Positions 16,901 through 22,257 of a DNA stretch of 38,860 nucleotides are shown here, in pieces. Under the pieces are notes generated by a model. The model was not told the origin of the DNA. It saw only the letters and a list, made by a program, of their open reading frames with translations, and did no database searches. The stretch lies in NCBI GenBank assembly GCA_021804095.1, contig JAJZKQ010000005.1, forward strand, positions 1 to 38,860. The letters run 5' to 3'. The DNA comes from Microcaldota archaeon (GTDB lineage: Archaea; Micrarchaeota; Micrarchaeia; Micrarchaeales; CABMGC01). The first letter of the stretch is position 1, and the number at the start of each line of letters is the position of its first letter. The translations under genes and the position numbers were made by a program.

Positions 16901-17725
16901 GTTGCTCTGAAGTCCTGCTGTTGCAAGGGCAGTCGGTATGCTGTTCTTCAGTGAAGTTGCCAGATCTGCACCTATCGCGGTTGAGAGTGTCTTTGAGAGG
17001 ATCGGCTGCATTGTCTTGGATAGATTGCTGTTTATGCTTGAGGCTATATAAGAGGATATTTGGCTTGGGGAAGGCCCTGATGTTCCAGGAAGAGTGTTAT
17101 CTCTCGTATAGTTGATAGTTCCTGCAGCTACTATCGGTATTACCTCGGATAATGATTGCGATAGGCTTTGCGAGAGTGTGGGAGGCAGGTTGTTGTATAG
17201 CGATGAGCTTAGCGAGGCTCCAAGTGAGACTGCTATTGCCTTTGGAAGAACAGATGCCATGCTTGCTGGAAGTGTGTAAGAGAGGCTTTGCGAGAGAGTG
17301 GAAGATAATGGGTTTACATATGATTTTGCTATGTTTATCGCAGTCTGGTTTGTGCTCTGGTTTACAGCGGCAGGTAAGGCAGAATTCAGCGAGTTTGAGA
17401 ATACGCTGTAAAGTACAGTCTGGTTGAGCGACTGGTTTAGTGCGTTATAAATAGCATATGAAACTGAAGCCGGAAGCGTTACGTTGAAGGATATTGCATT
17501 TATAGGTATTGGCATATTTGTCGAGTATTCTGTCAGTGTGCCATTGACCGGATTTGTAGCAGGAACAGTGATATTGACATTTAGAACGGTAGGAGGTATG
17601 TTTATGGTTATGTTCTGTGCTGTGAAGGAGGGAGTTGTTGCGCTTAAGAGAGAAAGCATTGACAGAACAGTAATTATAGAGATTAGAAAAGGAATCTTGT
17701 TTTTTAGGTAAATGTTTTGACGCAT
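7901..17725 (-). CDS. Giant membrane-anchored surface protein with embedded lysozyme-like (SLT/VirB1-type) domain
   Basis: About 3274 residues from ATG 17725 (a TTG nine bases upstream is possible). Order of parts: signal peptide (about 1-30); Ser/Leu/Gln-rich amphipathic segment with repeating L-S-Q-S-L units (about 80-355); Gly/Ala-rich hydrophobic repeats of about 32 residues (about 535-790); P-G-I/L-P-G-L-rich stretch (about 850-960); poly-Ser linker (about 1075-1087); a Cys-containing exported region; a lysozyme-like domain (about 1667-1778) with E-S-S-L-N and DVGIMQINN motifs; Thr-rich linker (about 1925-1950); Ig-like domain (about 1990-2065); propeller-like region (about 2105-2330); further Cys-rich regions; and a C-terminal membrane helix followed by a very basic tail (RKEHHKKRQRKH). 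It carries many N-x-S/T sites. The layout indicates an exported, C-terminally anchored, probably glycosylated envelope or adhesion protein. The surface role is inferred; the muramidase-like fold is well supported by motifs. Confidence 0.9.
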   Translation of the reverse strand: MRQNIYLKNKIPFLISIITVLSMLSLLSATTPSFTAQNITINIPPTVLNVNITVPATNPVNGTLTEYSTNMPIPINAISFNVTLPASVSYAIYNALNQSLNQTVLYSVFSNSLNSALPAAVNQSTNQTAINIAKSYVNPLSSTLSQSLSYTLPASMASVLPKAIAVSLGASLSSSLYNNLPPTLSQSLSQSLSEVIPIVAAGTINYTRDNTLPGTSGPSPSQISSYIASSINSNLSKTMQPILSKTLSTAIGADLATSLKNSIPTALATAGLQSNISLLINQSLENQLNQSIYSASTSAISNSTTTKLSKNLIQNISQSLSTQLASDLSSQLTAQLSSSLSSQVSQNLGSGIAAYASEDFASNMGSSLETSIPSYLGGGYPGGYNVNPYQFGSVLGVPPTGLPYTQIANGSYMVTATNPEYMNAGQLSYILLDQMPSIAGSSSAGIGLAVGAATQGLTPYSAMSALQMALPVAVPGAISSSVSYVVGSELGAGLNSGQLLGIGTSLAASYSGNPAAAALGTSALYQLQAGIPGTNYGYLMEAAGAATGNMGLVAAGSLMGGYSIGGIPGLLAGVGASTGSPALMDAAMLGGEYYQNVNAGYFALSAASMLGYSNYAIPASYALAALQGGGNIGTLTMAMAMLSGSSHLMQAASALSLLQGGFQTGSNPLFIAGALTGSTSLEAAGGALSLLQGGTTLGNGLTYAGAYSGSTGLMGSGELMNMYGSGGTVGTSLGALGGYYGGPMAYGAMGLMSGDPYAVGLMANGGYGTALEALSAMQSGVLNQPTTAAFALNLGNLPVGITAASGLNGGTNAAVGLTTGYGTLLGGILPVSALSSVNFILPQSTVGGLGGLSGLLPGIPGLGGLLNTQLPDINQYISGLGFGNGFGIPGIGSLGGGGCLVAVACEGIQNLFGPLPNLQGVLPGLNGLIPGIPGLDLSNFNIPGLNLGSIPGLSLGNILTGYGTSTTFGAGGIVSGTLGGNVGIGGAMLTSGLNIDLGKAMAASGVPSGMIGAIGSTVGYASAALNAYFVLSNFGSSVVTVTGVGSVSTPFNTNQSIGSSLVINPGQPAASQSSPSSSSSSSSSSTIGDQALGTHAITITSNATLGNQVYQQSGSAASPASGSQPAQPAAQGVSPGQSISTNINLIPQKQTISVSSPYQFSPATQVAVYNQQNAPWFLTCPTAPSPDPTNDMYFEANQGMNVAGDACIAIGSTLDTIISISTTVHTNSPCIPLPSPSAISNPLQAEAVLLSTCAYSIVQPLSVENPGILSLNVLTYSPEVDGMLSNGYSTDSYIFQQVPSMAQNAVWTWNVEYANFQHAAAQNSDAARGLLLTTGFCTWSYNYRESTSLTSMSNNYIPFNELISLNGQPAASMQNTQVPGAIQPSISGVIGAQGVGSIIGPTSSVGGITGCIADGGASINGQCPSVGAGGAGDLPYTGKNTLPNNTNQRRTLYQPISGAPSPSSVPGSPSSTGLYYLAPTIGTFGEATIDTNVLPLLYFNYSIALTPGVPGEIQGLTRESESIFNPWTYYTPNYSIDQFPINLPGIFIFQNQNNVLSYLPQSGSGINLTATPNPVMYYTFTSSGGVSTPPPAAGTISPTTGTPTQLPSQTLTPSSTNPSSSSTTPSVIPTIPTQNTNPVALGSCPTDTIVLSRQQADACAQQAGFENTGTTVTTIGLDTVVAISEAESSLNSHNMHNNGKVCIKGANAGQESLDVGIMQINNCAHPNMVSCTGTTFSSCTGSATTVVGSFQDAYVLSAGGTNFNPWCTYGPSACGGYGNSAYCQYLPTGDPCESGGYGAGLIATSGIISTPPYLSQMSAYGITSPISMTSPGNGYVYVLFQNPSQNNAYEIAIIKDFPRGYYNATNVPLPPLGTSDAICSSESTCQSTWSQTWSNYWYNVMNVQAYQSYIVNIIPITSLFNAATSGTTTSTTGTITTGPGTTTTLPTTSQQASSGIISGAPFNGRNESYNLTFQAAQPSASTGQVLITIQDSAVNYPQTTTINAYCTPSTDPCQIQSPLGTTLASGTGEATYSTPSGLPVGSYIYYVKDDATGNTNSASLTVEPQVYGLCSPTGLQPSLTQPTDPYAIPLGSTQEYLNPACNFVPYNISTDANGDIFLTGVATTNGNNPYIVKVANVLINGKICPPTASAICDQFSVGKVPSSISLPTFTEIASSPSGENVYLASPNYGGVLVFSGTNLGYLYTIPLTFGQIYPGANAGVAGSASQQISSGSSQISSSTIIPGYTAVLDIAYWLNNGGLFNYPIPMPNLQSGLSVQSADLDQPGNHHPLAIANINGYLYVLDNWRGQLASGTNFNILMLRAINSTGANVPVDPSKFNDIFAQNTCSNANLDTNVCYTGGTDVPPPSSCSAGCVPEPDINSPCGTTSSVSVGEGYVTPIPSGYNYKCVNNAYSLSTNYYSLTASLSPKETYPPYGWIISATVGSLSFCGAPTCVQTESTILPSSTYAVGPELSSYGCTPVSAAQSTLGSIISWGSQFFTGCGTKISMSVDANGTVSILMPQNTGNNVNQNEPSEFQYPELLISKFNLENYTKIREGTPPFICYTAAGGGTCNAYPNMANLLPPIYTTGDPFFYEENQGSQQILAYANQYYSQFTGGGGTPQNLFLTNGGSTASGAATSATTTTQEECSKQLQNFQSPTLCATSQSGILGGASLTAGTQAQNLGQPYQTSAPSFTQLPGNNIPSSVTLSSRVSGEALIGYKYTYTLTQTFYNFALSPASGCYSTAFGCSVCSAAGSVLSHMPPNIQSQTVYSYAPTPEASSAYLTANVEGGDTYLQYGNGGPYYVQNLSDYGLFLSHHILLNTTGDRLFSSSYVATESPGGIIYLLNAMQQLQFLVQTFTRASQSYQTITSAPVNSGSFPNSGPAYSSVTTLPISPYTSNYIFIPEYSQQPYSGTVSLFDWYKEEIFSDPTMLYAPQLNGYQRILLAFLDRFNNTIFAPIDADVANITTISLNASANVDFQNPNQTTLTITGIAGENSYNGFGAINQSFNPLSGGSIYIYMGQDMNYVTANGNIMNPQQAQLCAFGSSTSPYMPAGTPYPSQCNLADPMWRGLQAGASTVTYYAPSSCGPPPQSLLYTTQDTCNIYGAFGLPATCPSQPSGQAFCIPNAVTGNGICNSQYGLVGVTSTASNGFFTYSTNACGIGQVNIQAVYYGDSVQPITAIQEPLVGSVNSIIGALPTAPVSFNAISYFWAPNESATIASIGLFELGVGNISAIGIVITVFVVLAIILYRKEHHKKRQRKHLDTKKPSSHKRNR
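12400..12730 (-). other. Lysozyme-like lytic transglycosylase domain within the giant protein
   Basis: The encoded segment reads ...VVAISEAESSLNSHN..., then SLDVGIMQINNCAHPNM, then FQDAYVLSAGGTNFNPW-CTYG. This matches the SLT/goose-type lysozyme-like pattern: a catalytic Glu in E-S-S-x-N, a D/x-G-x-x-Q-I-N motif about 30 residues later, and an A-Y...G...F-x-P-W-x-x-Y motif near the end. The predicted catalytic Glu is encoded at 12665-12667 (about residue 1687). Extra Cys residues suggest disulfides. VirB1-family enzymes of type IV secretion belong to this superfamily. Confidence 0.75.
15364..16130 (-). repeat. Coding tandem repeats, about 32 residues each, in the giant protein
   Basis: Successive units follow a pattern like AGAxTGSxxLxxAgxxLSLLQGGxxxG. 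Two of them share the exact string ALSLLQGG, and others are looser (for example AGAATGNMGLVAAGSLMGG). About seven units can be aligned by eye. Alternating hydrophobic helices and Gly turns suggest a fibrous or membrane-associating segment. Confidence 0.6.
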
Positions 17726-17734
17726 GTGCTCCAA

Positions 17735-17799
17735 TCCACAACGAGATTACGATATCAAGCTATTTATTATTATCCGTGAGAGACTAACGGCGCGTTTGC
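17735..17799. promoter_or_regulatory. Divergent promoter region between the giant protein and propeller genes
   Basis: Only 65-75 bp separate the two divergent starts. A single AT stretch (CTATTTATTATTAT, about 17759-17772) lies about 28-41 bp upstream of the plus-strand ATG and about 34-47 bp upstream of the minus-strand ATG, so it could serve both directions. Coordinated expression of the two surface proteins is therefore plausible. Confidence 0.45.
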
Positions 17800-19149
17800 A
17801 TGGAAGACATGAAGAATGTGAATATCACAAAATTATATAAATTACATCTTCCTTTTAGATTCGGTGTACCTGTGCATATAGAAAGACGACATCTGCTTTT
17901 TGCTATAATTATAATCTCAGCTTTGCAGCTTGTAAACGCATACAGTCCTTCGTTTATTCAGCTCCCGGTAGGCAGCCTTCCTCGCGGGATTGTGATAAAC
18001 CCTTCGACAAATGTTGGATATGTGGCAGATTATGGAAACGGAAATGTCACTTTCATAAATCTGGGAAGCAGGAGCATAATAAATGAAGTTAACGCTGGAA
18101 GTGGAATCGAAGGCATAGCATTAAGCCCTGACAATGCTTACGTCTATGTTACTGATTATAACGGATCTTCTATAAGCGCTATAAATACCAATACGTATGC
18201 GGTTACAAAAATACCGATAACAAATAGTACGCCATATGGAATTGCCATAACACCGGATGGAGCGTATGCATATGTTACCTCTCCTGGAATACCGGTTAAT
18301 GGAATACAGCCTAACAGCACAGTATATGTAGTAAGCCTTCAGACTGACAAACCGGTAGCTCAAATTAAAGTAGGCAGGGGCGCACAGGGAATTGCAATCT
18401 CTCCAAACGGCAGATTTGCATATGTAGCAAATTATGATGACTCGTCCGTCAGCATAATAAACACCACTACAAACAAGGTAATATCAATAATCACTGTAGG
18501 ATACGGAGTGGACAACATCGCCATATCACCTAATGGAAATTATGTCTATACCAGCAATTATAACCTGCCTCTTGAGCTCTATCTTGGAAGGCAGTTTAAC
18601 GGAAGCTCAAGCATAATAGACGGCACAACAAATAAGTTTGTCAAGACAGTCATTGCAGGCGAGGGACCTGATGCGGTAGCCGTTTCCCCGACAGGAGCAT
18701 ATGCATATGTAACAAATGCGGGGGACGGAACAATCAGCATAATAAACACCACTACGAACAATGTAACAGGAACGATAGTCGCAGGAGGATTTGCAAAGAG
18801 CTTCTTTGACGGAATAGCCATATCATCAAATGGAAACTACGCGTATCTTGCGAACCCTTATAACAATACTTTGGAGATAATTGACCTCAGGCTTGTGACA
18901 GTGCAGCCGCCTAAGTTTTCAGTTATACCTGTAGTTTCAACATCACAATCGGTGAGTTCTACGCCTAGTGTGCCTTCGCAGAGTTCCGGCAGTGGAAAGA
19001 GCAGTTCAGGCACAACGTCAACTACACCCGCAGTAAGCCAGCAGGCAAATAACTCCCCTAATTACACAATAATTTATGCAATGATGGGCGTGATAATAAT
19101 ACTGCTAGCTTTGGTCATCGCACTGCTTGTGAGAAAATCCGGAAAGTAG
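17800..19149 (+). CDS. Surface-anchored YVTN-type beta-propeller protein
   Basis: 449 residues. An N-terminal cytoplasmic/basic segment and a hydrophobic signal-anchor or signal peptide (about 31-47, ending LVNA) precede about seven blades of about 40 residues with the YVTN pattern (GYVADYGNGNV, YVYVTDYNGSS, FAYVANYDDSSV, AYAYVTNAGDG). A Ser/Thr-rich stalk (about 375-415) and a C-terminal membrane helix with a short basic end (LLVRKSGK) follow. Such propellers typically mediate protein or glycan binding on archaeal surfaces. It is divergent from the giant surface protein and converges on the type IV-like operon. The binding partner is unknown. Confidence 0.88.
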   Translation: MEDMKNVNITKLYKLHLPFRFGVPVHIERRHLLFAIIIISALQLVNAYSPSFIQLPVGSLPRGIVINPSTNVGYVADYGNGNVTFINLGSRSIINEVNAGSGIEGIALSPDNAYVYVTDYNGSSISAINTNTYAVTKIPITNSTPYGIAITPDGAYAYVTSPGIPVNGIQPNSTVYVVSLQTDKPVAQIKVGRGAQGIAISPNGRFAYVANYDDSSVSIINTTTNKVISIITVGYGVDNIAISPNGNYVYTSNYNLPLELYLGRQFNGSSSIIDGTTNKFVKTVIAGEGPDAVAVSPTGAYAYVTNAGDGTISIINTTTNNVTGTIVAGGFAKSFFDGIAISSNGNYAYLANPYNNTLEIIDLRLVTVQPPKFSVIPVVSTSQSVSSTPSVPSQSSGSGKSSSGTTSTTPAVSQQANNSPNYTIIYAMMGVIIILLALVIALLVRKSGK

Positions 19150-19275
19150 ACAATTTTGCCAGCCGAATCCGGGTGTTGATTGATTGTTGCTTCTCGTTTA
19201 TTGCTGAGGAAAGAATTAGGCAGCTGCATGGATGATGAAGCGGCTTCTGCTATTGCGTTTGATTGCTTGTTGTGG

Positions 19276-20103
19276 TTAATTCTGAACCTGGAATAGTTTT
19301 GTCATCTCCTCAAGATTTGTTATTCTGTAGTTCATTCCATATAGATGGTGGACCTCCCTGCCTACCACACGGATTATGCTTAGATCAAAGGAGTTGAATA
19401 CTGTTTGGAGATGTGCAAGCTGGTTGCTAAGCACGTCCATTGCTTCTTTCTGGCTTACTCCGACTGCGGTGGATTCTATGTACATTATACTGTATGTTGG
19501 CAGCTCTCCGTCTGAGATTCTGTCTATTCTTGTCTGGATAATGTTTATCTGGCGTTCTATCTCCTTTATTGTAAGGGCATTTGGCGTTGTATTCTGCTCT
19601 TCCCTTGAAAGCTGGAATTCCAGATATCCTCTTTTGCCTTCTAGTGCCTCCCTATATTTCTGTACATCCTCTGCTACAGATATAAGGTTGAACTTGAAGG
19701 TAAAATTTGTATTCATTAATATCCTTTCCCATTTTTCCGGTCCTGATGAGAGATTTTCTTCTTCTCCTGGAACAATGTTCTCAGCTGAGAACACATATTT
19801 GTAGATATTGCCGGTTAGATAGCCTGTTGCGTAATAAAGCCCGTTTGCATTTTTGATAACACAATTTTGGGTTTCCGGCACCATATGTGTCTTGGATAGC
19901 TGTATCTGTACATTCATACGCTTGGTTATGAATGGAAATACCAAAAAGTCGGCGAAGTTCATGGCCATTATAAAAAATAACACTATTATGCCTATTGCAA
20001 ATACTATGGGAGAGAGGATACCATAGTTTGACGCGTTGGATAGAACAAGCACTATGACTGCAATCGATGTTCCCATGTATAATATAGTTTCCATCTCGAC
20101 CAT
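19276..20103 (-). CDS. Two-helix membrane protein with VirB4-N-terminal-like cytoplasmic domain (VirB3/PrgI-VirB4N-like), copy B
   Basis: 275 residues. Two adjacent N-terminal membrane helices (about 6-50) precede a cytoplasmic alpha/beta domain containing KYREALEGKRGYLEFQL, then ERQINIIQTRIDRISDGE, then YSIMYIESTAVG and an E-A-x-x-x-L-x-x-Q-x-x-x-L helix. That order (helical hairpin, an I-x-D/E-G-E turn, a beta strand, then a helix of the AREAEELLSxL kind) resembles the N-terminal domain of VirB4/TraC ATPases, while the hairpin resembles VirB3/PrgI. No Walker motifs are present. It is paralogous to the preceding gene, whose TAA overlaps this ATG by one base (TAATG). It is the last gene of the nine-gene operon. 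The type IV assignment is inference. Confidence 0.8.
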   Translation of the reverse strand: MVEMETILYMGTSIAVIVLVLSNASNYGILSPIVFAIGIIVLFFIMAMNFADFLVFPFITKRMNVQIQLSKTHMVPETQNCVIKNANGLYYATGYLTGNIYKYVFSAENIVPGEEENLSSGPEKWERILMNTNFTFKFNLISVAEDVQKYREALEGKRGYLEFQLSREEQNTTPNALTIKEIERQINIIQTRIDRISDGELPTYSIMYIESTAVGVSQKEAMDVLSNQLAHLQTVFNSFDLSIIRVVGREVHHLYGMNYRITNLEEMTKLFQVQN

Positions 20104-20936
20104 TAAGAACCACCAATTGTCTTCTGATGCATTCTCTCGCTTATAGTCTCGGTAGGTATCATGAAGTCCGGCTCCACGAACGAGAGAATTTCCTTACCTG
20201 TCACTACTGAAGCGGTTACGCCGAGAGTGGCGCTTATGCCTCCTGCAAGGTCCTCGGCCTGTGAATAGGCAATGTTTGCCGCTTCTTCTTCTGTGCCGCC
20301 TATTGCGCTTACCATTGCATAAAGTACAAGAGACTGTGATCTTGAACTGCTGACATTGTCAAGGAGGTTTCTCCACATTGTTATCTCCCCTCTTATGCGC
20401 TCCTGCTCTCCGGATTTTGAAGAGCCCGGATCTTTTGAAGCCTGTATGTTCCTGTATCGCTCTTCTGATCTGTTGAGTATATCCCGAAGTTTGTTTATGT
20501 ACTCATCCTTGTTTATCATGTATAGCTGTGCTGAAAGCTTTATAGGATTCTTGCTTAGAGTAAGTATCCTCCCGAACATTTTAGATATCTCAGTCTTCTC
20601 CTCGTCATTCATTTCTGTGGAGGAACGATACATCGGTATTTTTACAAATGCGCTTCCGTATATCTTTCCGTTTTCCCTCCTGACCATTGCGTTTTCAGAT
20701 GGGGCAATTGTCGAAGCCTCGCCATCTCCGAGGATAAGTGTTCTGTCTTTTCTCTTCTTTACAGCATCTAGGAGATATAGATAATCTTTGGTGAGGAATG
20801 CTGCAAGCGAAACGAAAATGGCTATTATAGCAAGCAGCGTGTCTAATACAGATATATGTATTACCTGCGAGATTACTGCGAATACTATAGCCATGGCAGT
20901 AAGCATACCGAAGAGCATGAATCGCGTGTTAGGCAT
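20103..20936 (-). CDS. Two-helix membrane protein with VirB4-N-terminal-like cytoplasmic domain, copy A
   Basis: About 277 residues from ATG 20936; the ORF track uses TTG 20945. Two N-terminal membrane helices (about 5-55) are followed by a cytoplasmic domain with a YGSAFVKIPMY strand, then FGRILTLSKNPIKLSAQLYMI, a charged helical hairpin (INKLRDILNRSEERYRN ... ERIRGEITMWRNLLDNVSSS), YAMVSAIGGTEEEA and an A-x-x-L helix. Secondary-structure order and several aligned hydrophobic positions match copy B, indicating an old duplication. It overlaps the preceding 78-aa gene by 8 bp. The likely role is a membrane-coupled adaptor between the polytopic proteins and an ATPase encoded elsewhere; this is inferred from architecture only. 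Confidence 0.8.
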   Translation of the reverse strand: MPNTRFMLFGMLTAMAIVFAVISQVIHISVLDTLLAIIAIFVSLAAFLTKDYLYLLDAVKKRKDRTLILGDGEASTIAPSENAMVRRENGKIYGSAFVKIPMYRSSTEMNDEEKTEISKMFGRILTLSKNPIKLSAQLYMINKDEYINKLRDILNRSEERYRNIQASKDPGSSKSGEQERIRGEITMWRNLLDNVSSSRSQSLVLYAMVSAIGGTEEEAANIAYSQAEDLAGGISATLGVTASVVTGKEILSFVEPDFMIPTETISERMHQKTIGGS

Positions 20937-21165
20937 TGGACTCAACCTTGTGATGAAGCTCTGTTTCTAGTGTTTCTCTGACAGTTTTGGTGTTATAAAA
21001 GAATACTGTCTTTTTGGTTAATTCAGAATACATGTTATCGTTATGGTAATTCATCTTTATATGCCTTTTTTGTCTGACGGTTATCCTAATAGTTGGTTCC
21101 GGATGTGAAAAAATAAACTCCGTATTTACAGCTTGGGTGCTAAATCCGTGGTTGTAATCGTTCAT
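20929..21165 (-). CDS. 78-aa soluble protein embedded in the membrane-protein operon
   Basis: A small polar protein rich in His, Asn and Thr, with no membrane helix or signal peptide and no family I recognise. It is believable as a gene because both ends are coupled: its ATG overlaps the previous stop by 4 bp (ATGA), and its TAA overlaps the start of the next gene by 8 bp. The segment EFIFSHPEPTIRITVRQKRHIKM looks like two beta strands and could be a small adaptor domain. Its position between the six polytopic proteins and the VirB4N-like pair suggests a part of the same complex. Confidence 0.65.
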   Translation of the reverse strand: MNDYNHGFSTQAVNTEFIFSHPEPTIRITVRQKRHIKMNYHNDNMYSELTKKTVFFYNTKTVRETLETELHHKVESNA

Positions 21166-22250
21166 ATCTTCAACCTTGAGGAGAGCTGTGACATTCCGCC
21201 TATGAATTCTGCTATTTGCATGATTATCGCATAGGTAAGGGCCATTATCAATGCCGGATAGAATAGCACTGAAAGCCAGTATGCATCCATTGATACCTGA
21301 ATGTTGTTTAGTGTCTGCACCAGTTGTGAGTTCGGATTAAGCGCATTTGTTATAGCGCCGGTGCCTGAGCCGAACTGCTGCAGCTGGGCCGTATTATAAT
21401 TTGCCTGTGAGAGAGTAGTACCGCCGGTGAAGTAGTATGCAACTGAGAATAGCAGAGGAAGTGCTACATAGAAGCCTATCGCAATGGCTATCATCATGCC
21501 TCCCATTGATCTGGTAGGTATTAGGGATCTTAACACGACTCCAGGAACCAGGAATACAGGTATTGCTATGTACATGAATGCCATTATAGCCCAGAATTCA
21601 GTATATAGAAGGGCAAGCACATCCAGTTGAAGGTCTATCATGGTAAAGGCAGGGATAAAGAAAAGGTACTGCAGAGTATATTTGAAAGGTTCCGGTATGA
21701 AGGAACATCCGAGAGGTCTGCATACCTGAAGATTGATGCCTATGTAGAAGCTCTCGACTGCGACTATATCAAAAAGCCGGTAGAGCTCTGTTTGAAGCGC
21801 CGTTATTGTATTCATTATATAGTTTAGGGATGTGACATATGGATTTGTAGAGACTATAAGACCAGGAACAAGGCCGAATAAGACCCCTGTGACAGTAAGA
21901 AATAGAACTACTATGATCGCACTTGCAAGAGCTTCATAATATTCACCTATTCCAAAATTTTTTATTCTTTCGTTCTTTAGCAGGATTCCTGCACCGAAAA
22001 GTACGCTTGCAATAGAGAAGGAAACGAAGACTGCGAGAAGTGCTATAGGCATCCAGCCCATCCAGTAGCTTGATAGTGCAGAGCTTATCTGGAGGCAGTA
22101 CCATGGGGCAATTTGCTGGATTGTGCCGCTGCTGAGAAAACCACTGCAGCCTGTTCCTGCATATCCCTGCGATGAAGACTGCGCCGTTATGAAATGTGGA
22201 ATCAGAGATAAAGCCATGAGAAAAATAAATATCTTTATTCTTGACTTCAT
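21162..22250 (-). CDS. Polytopic membrane protein, VirB6/TrbL-like family, paralogue 6
   Basis: 362 residues. A signal peptide (about 1-23) and an exported Cys-containing segment precede a membrane helix ending near IGEYYEALASAIIVVLFL. A cluster of helices follows, with the family motif GVVLRSLIPTRSMGGMMIAIAIGFY...P, then a short external loop and a C-terminal helix with tail MSQLSSRLKI. The central motif is shared by all six tandem paralogues. The start lies 7 bp after the previous stop in a junction (TATAGTGGTATTATGA) nearly identical to the one before paralogue 3. The VirB6/TrbL relationship is inferred from topology and neighbours. Confidence 0.82.
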   Translation of the reverse strand: MKSRIKIFIFLMALSLIPHFITAQSSSQGYAGTGCSGFLSSGTIQQIAPWYCLQISSALSSYWMGWMPIALLAVFVSFSIASVLFGAGILLKNERIKNFGIGEYYEALASAIIVVLFLTVTGVLFGLVPGLIVSTNPYVTSLNYIMNTITALQTELYRLFDIVAVESFYIGINLQVCRPLGCSFIPEPFKYTLQYLFFIPAFTMIDLQLDVLALLYTEFWAIMAFMYIAIPVFLVPGVVLRSLIPTRSMGGMMIAIAIGFYVALPLLFSVAYYFTGGTTLSQANYNTAQLQQFGSGTGAITNALNPNSQLVQTLNNIQVSMDAYWLSVLFYPALIMALTYAIIMQIAEFIGGMSQLSSRLKI

Positions 22251-22257
22251 AATACCA

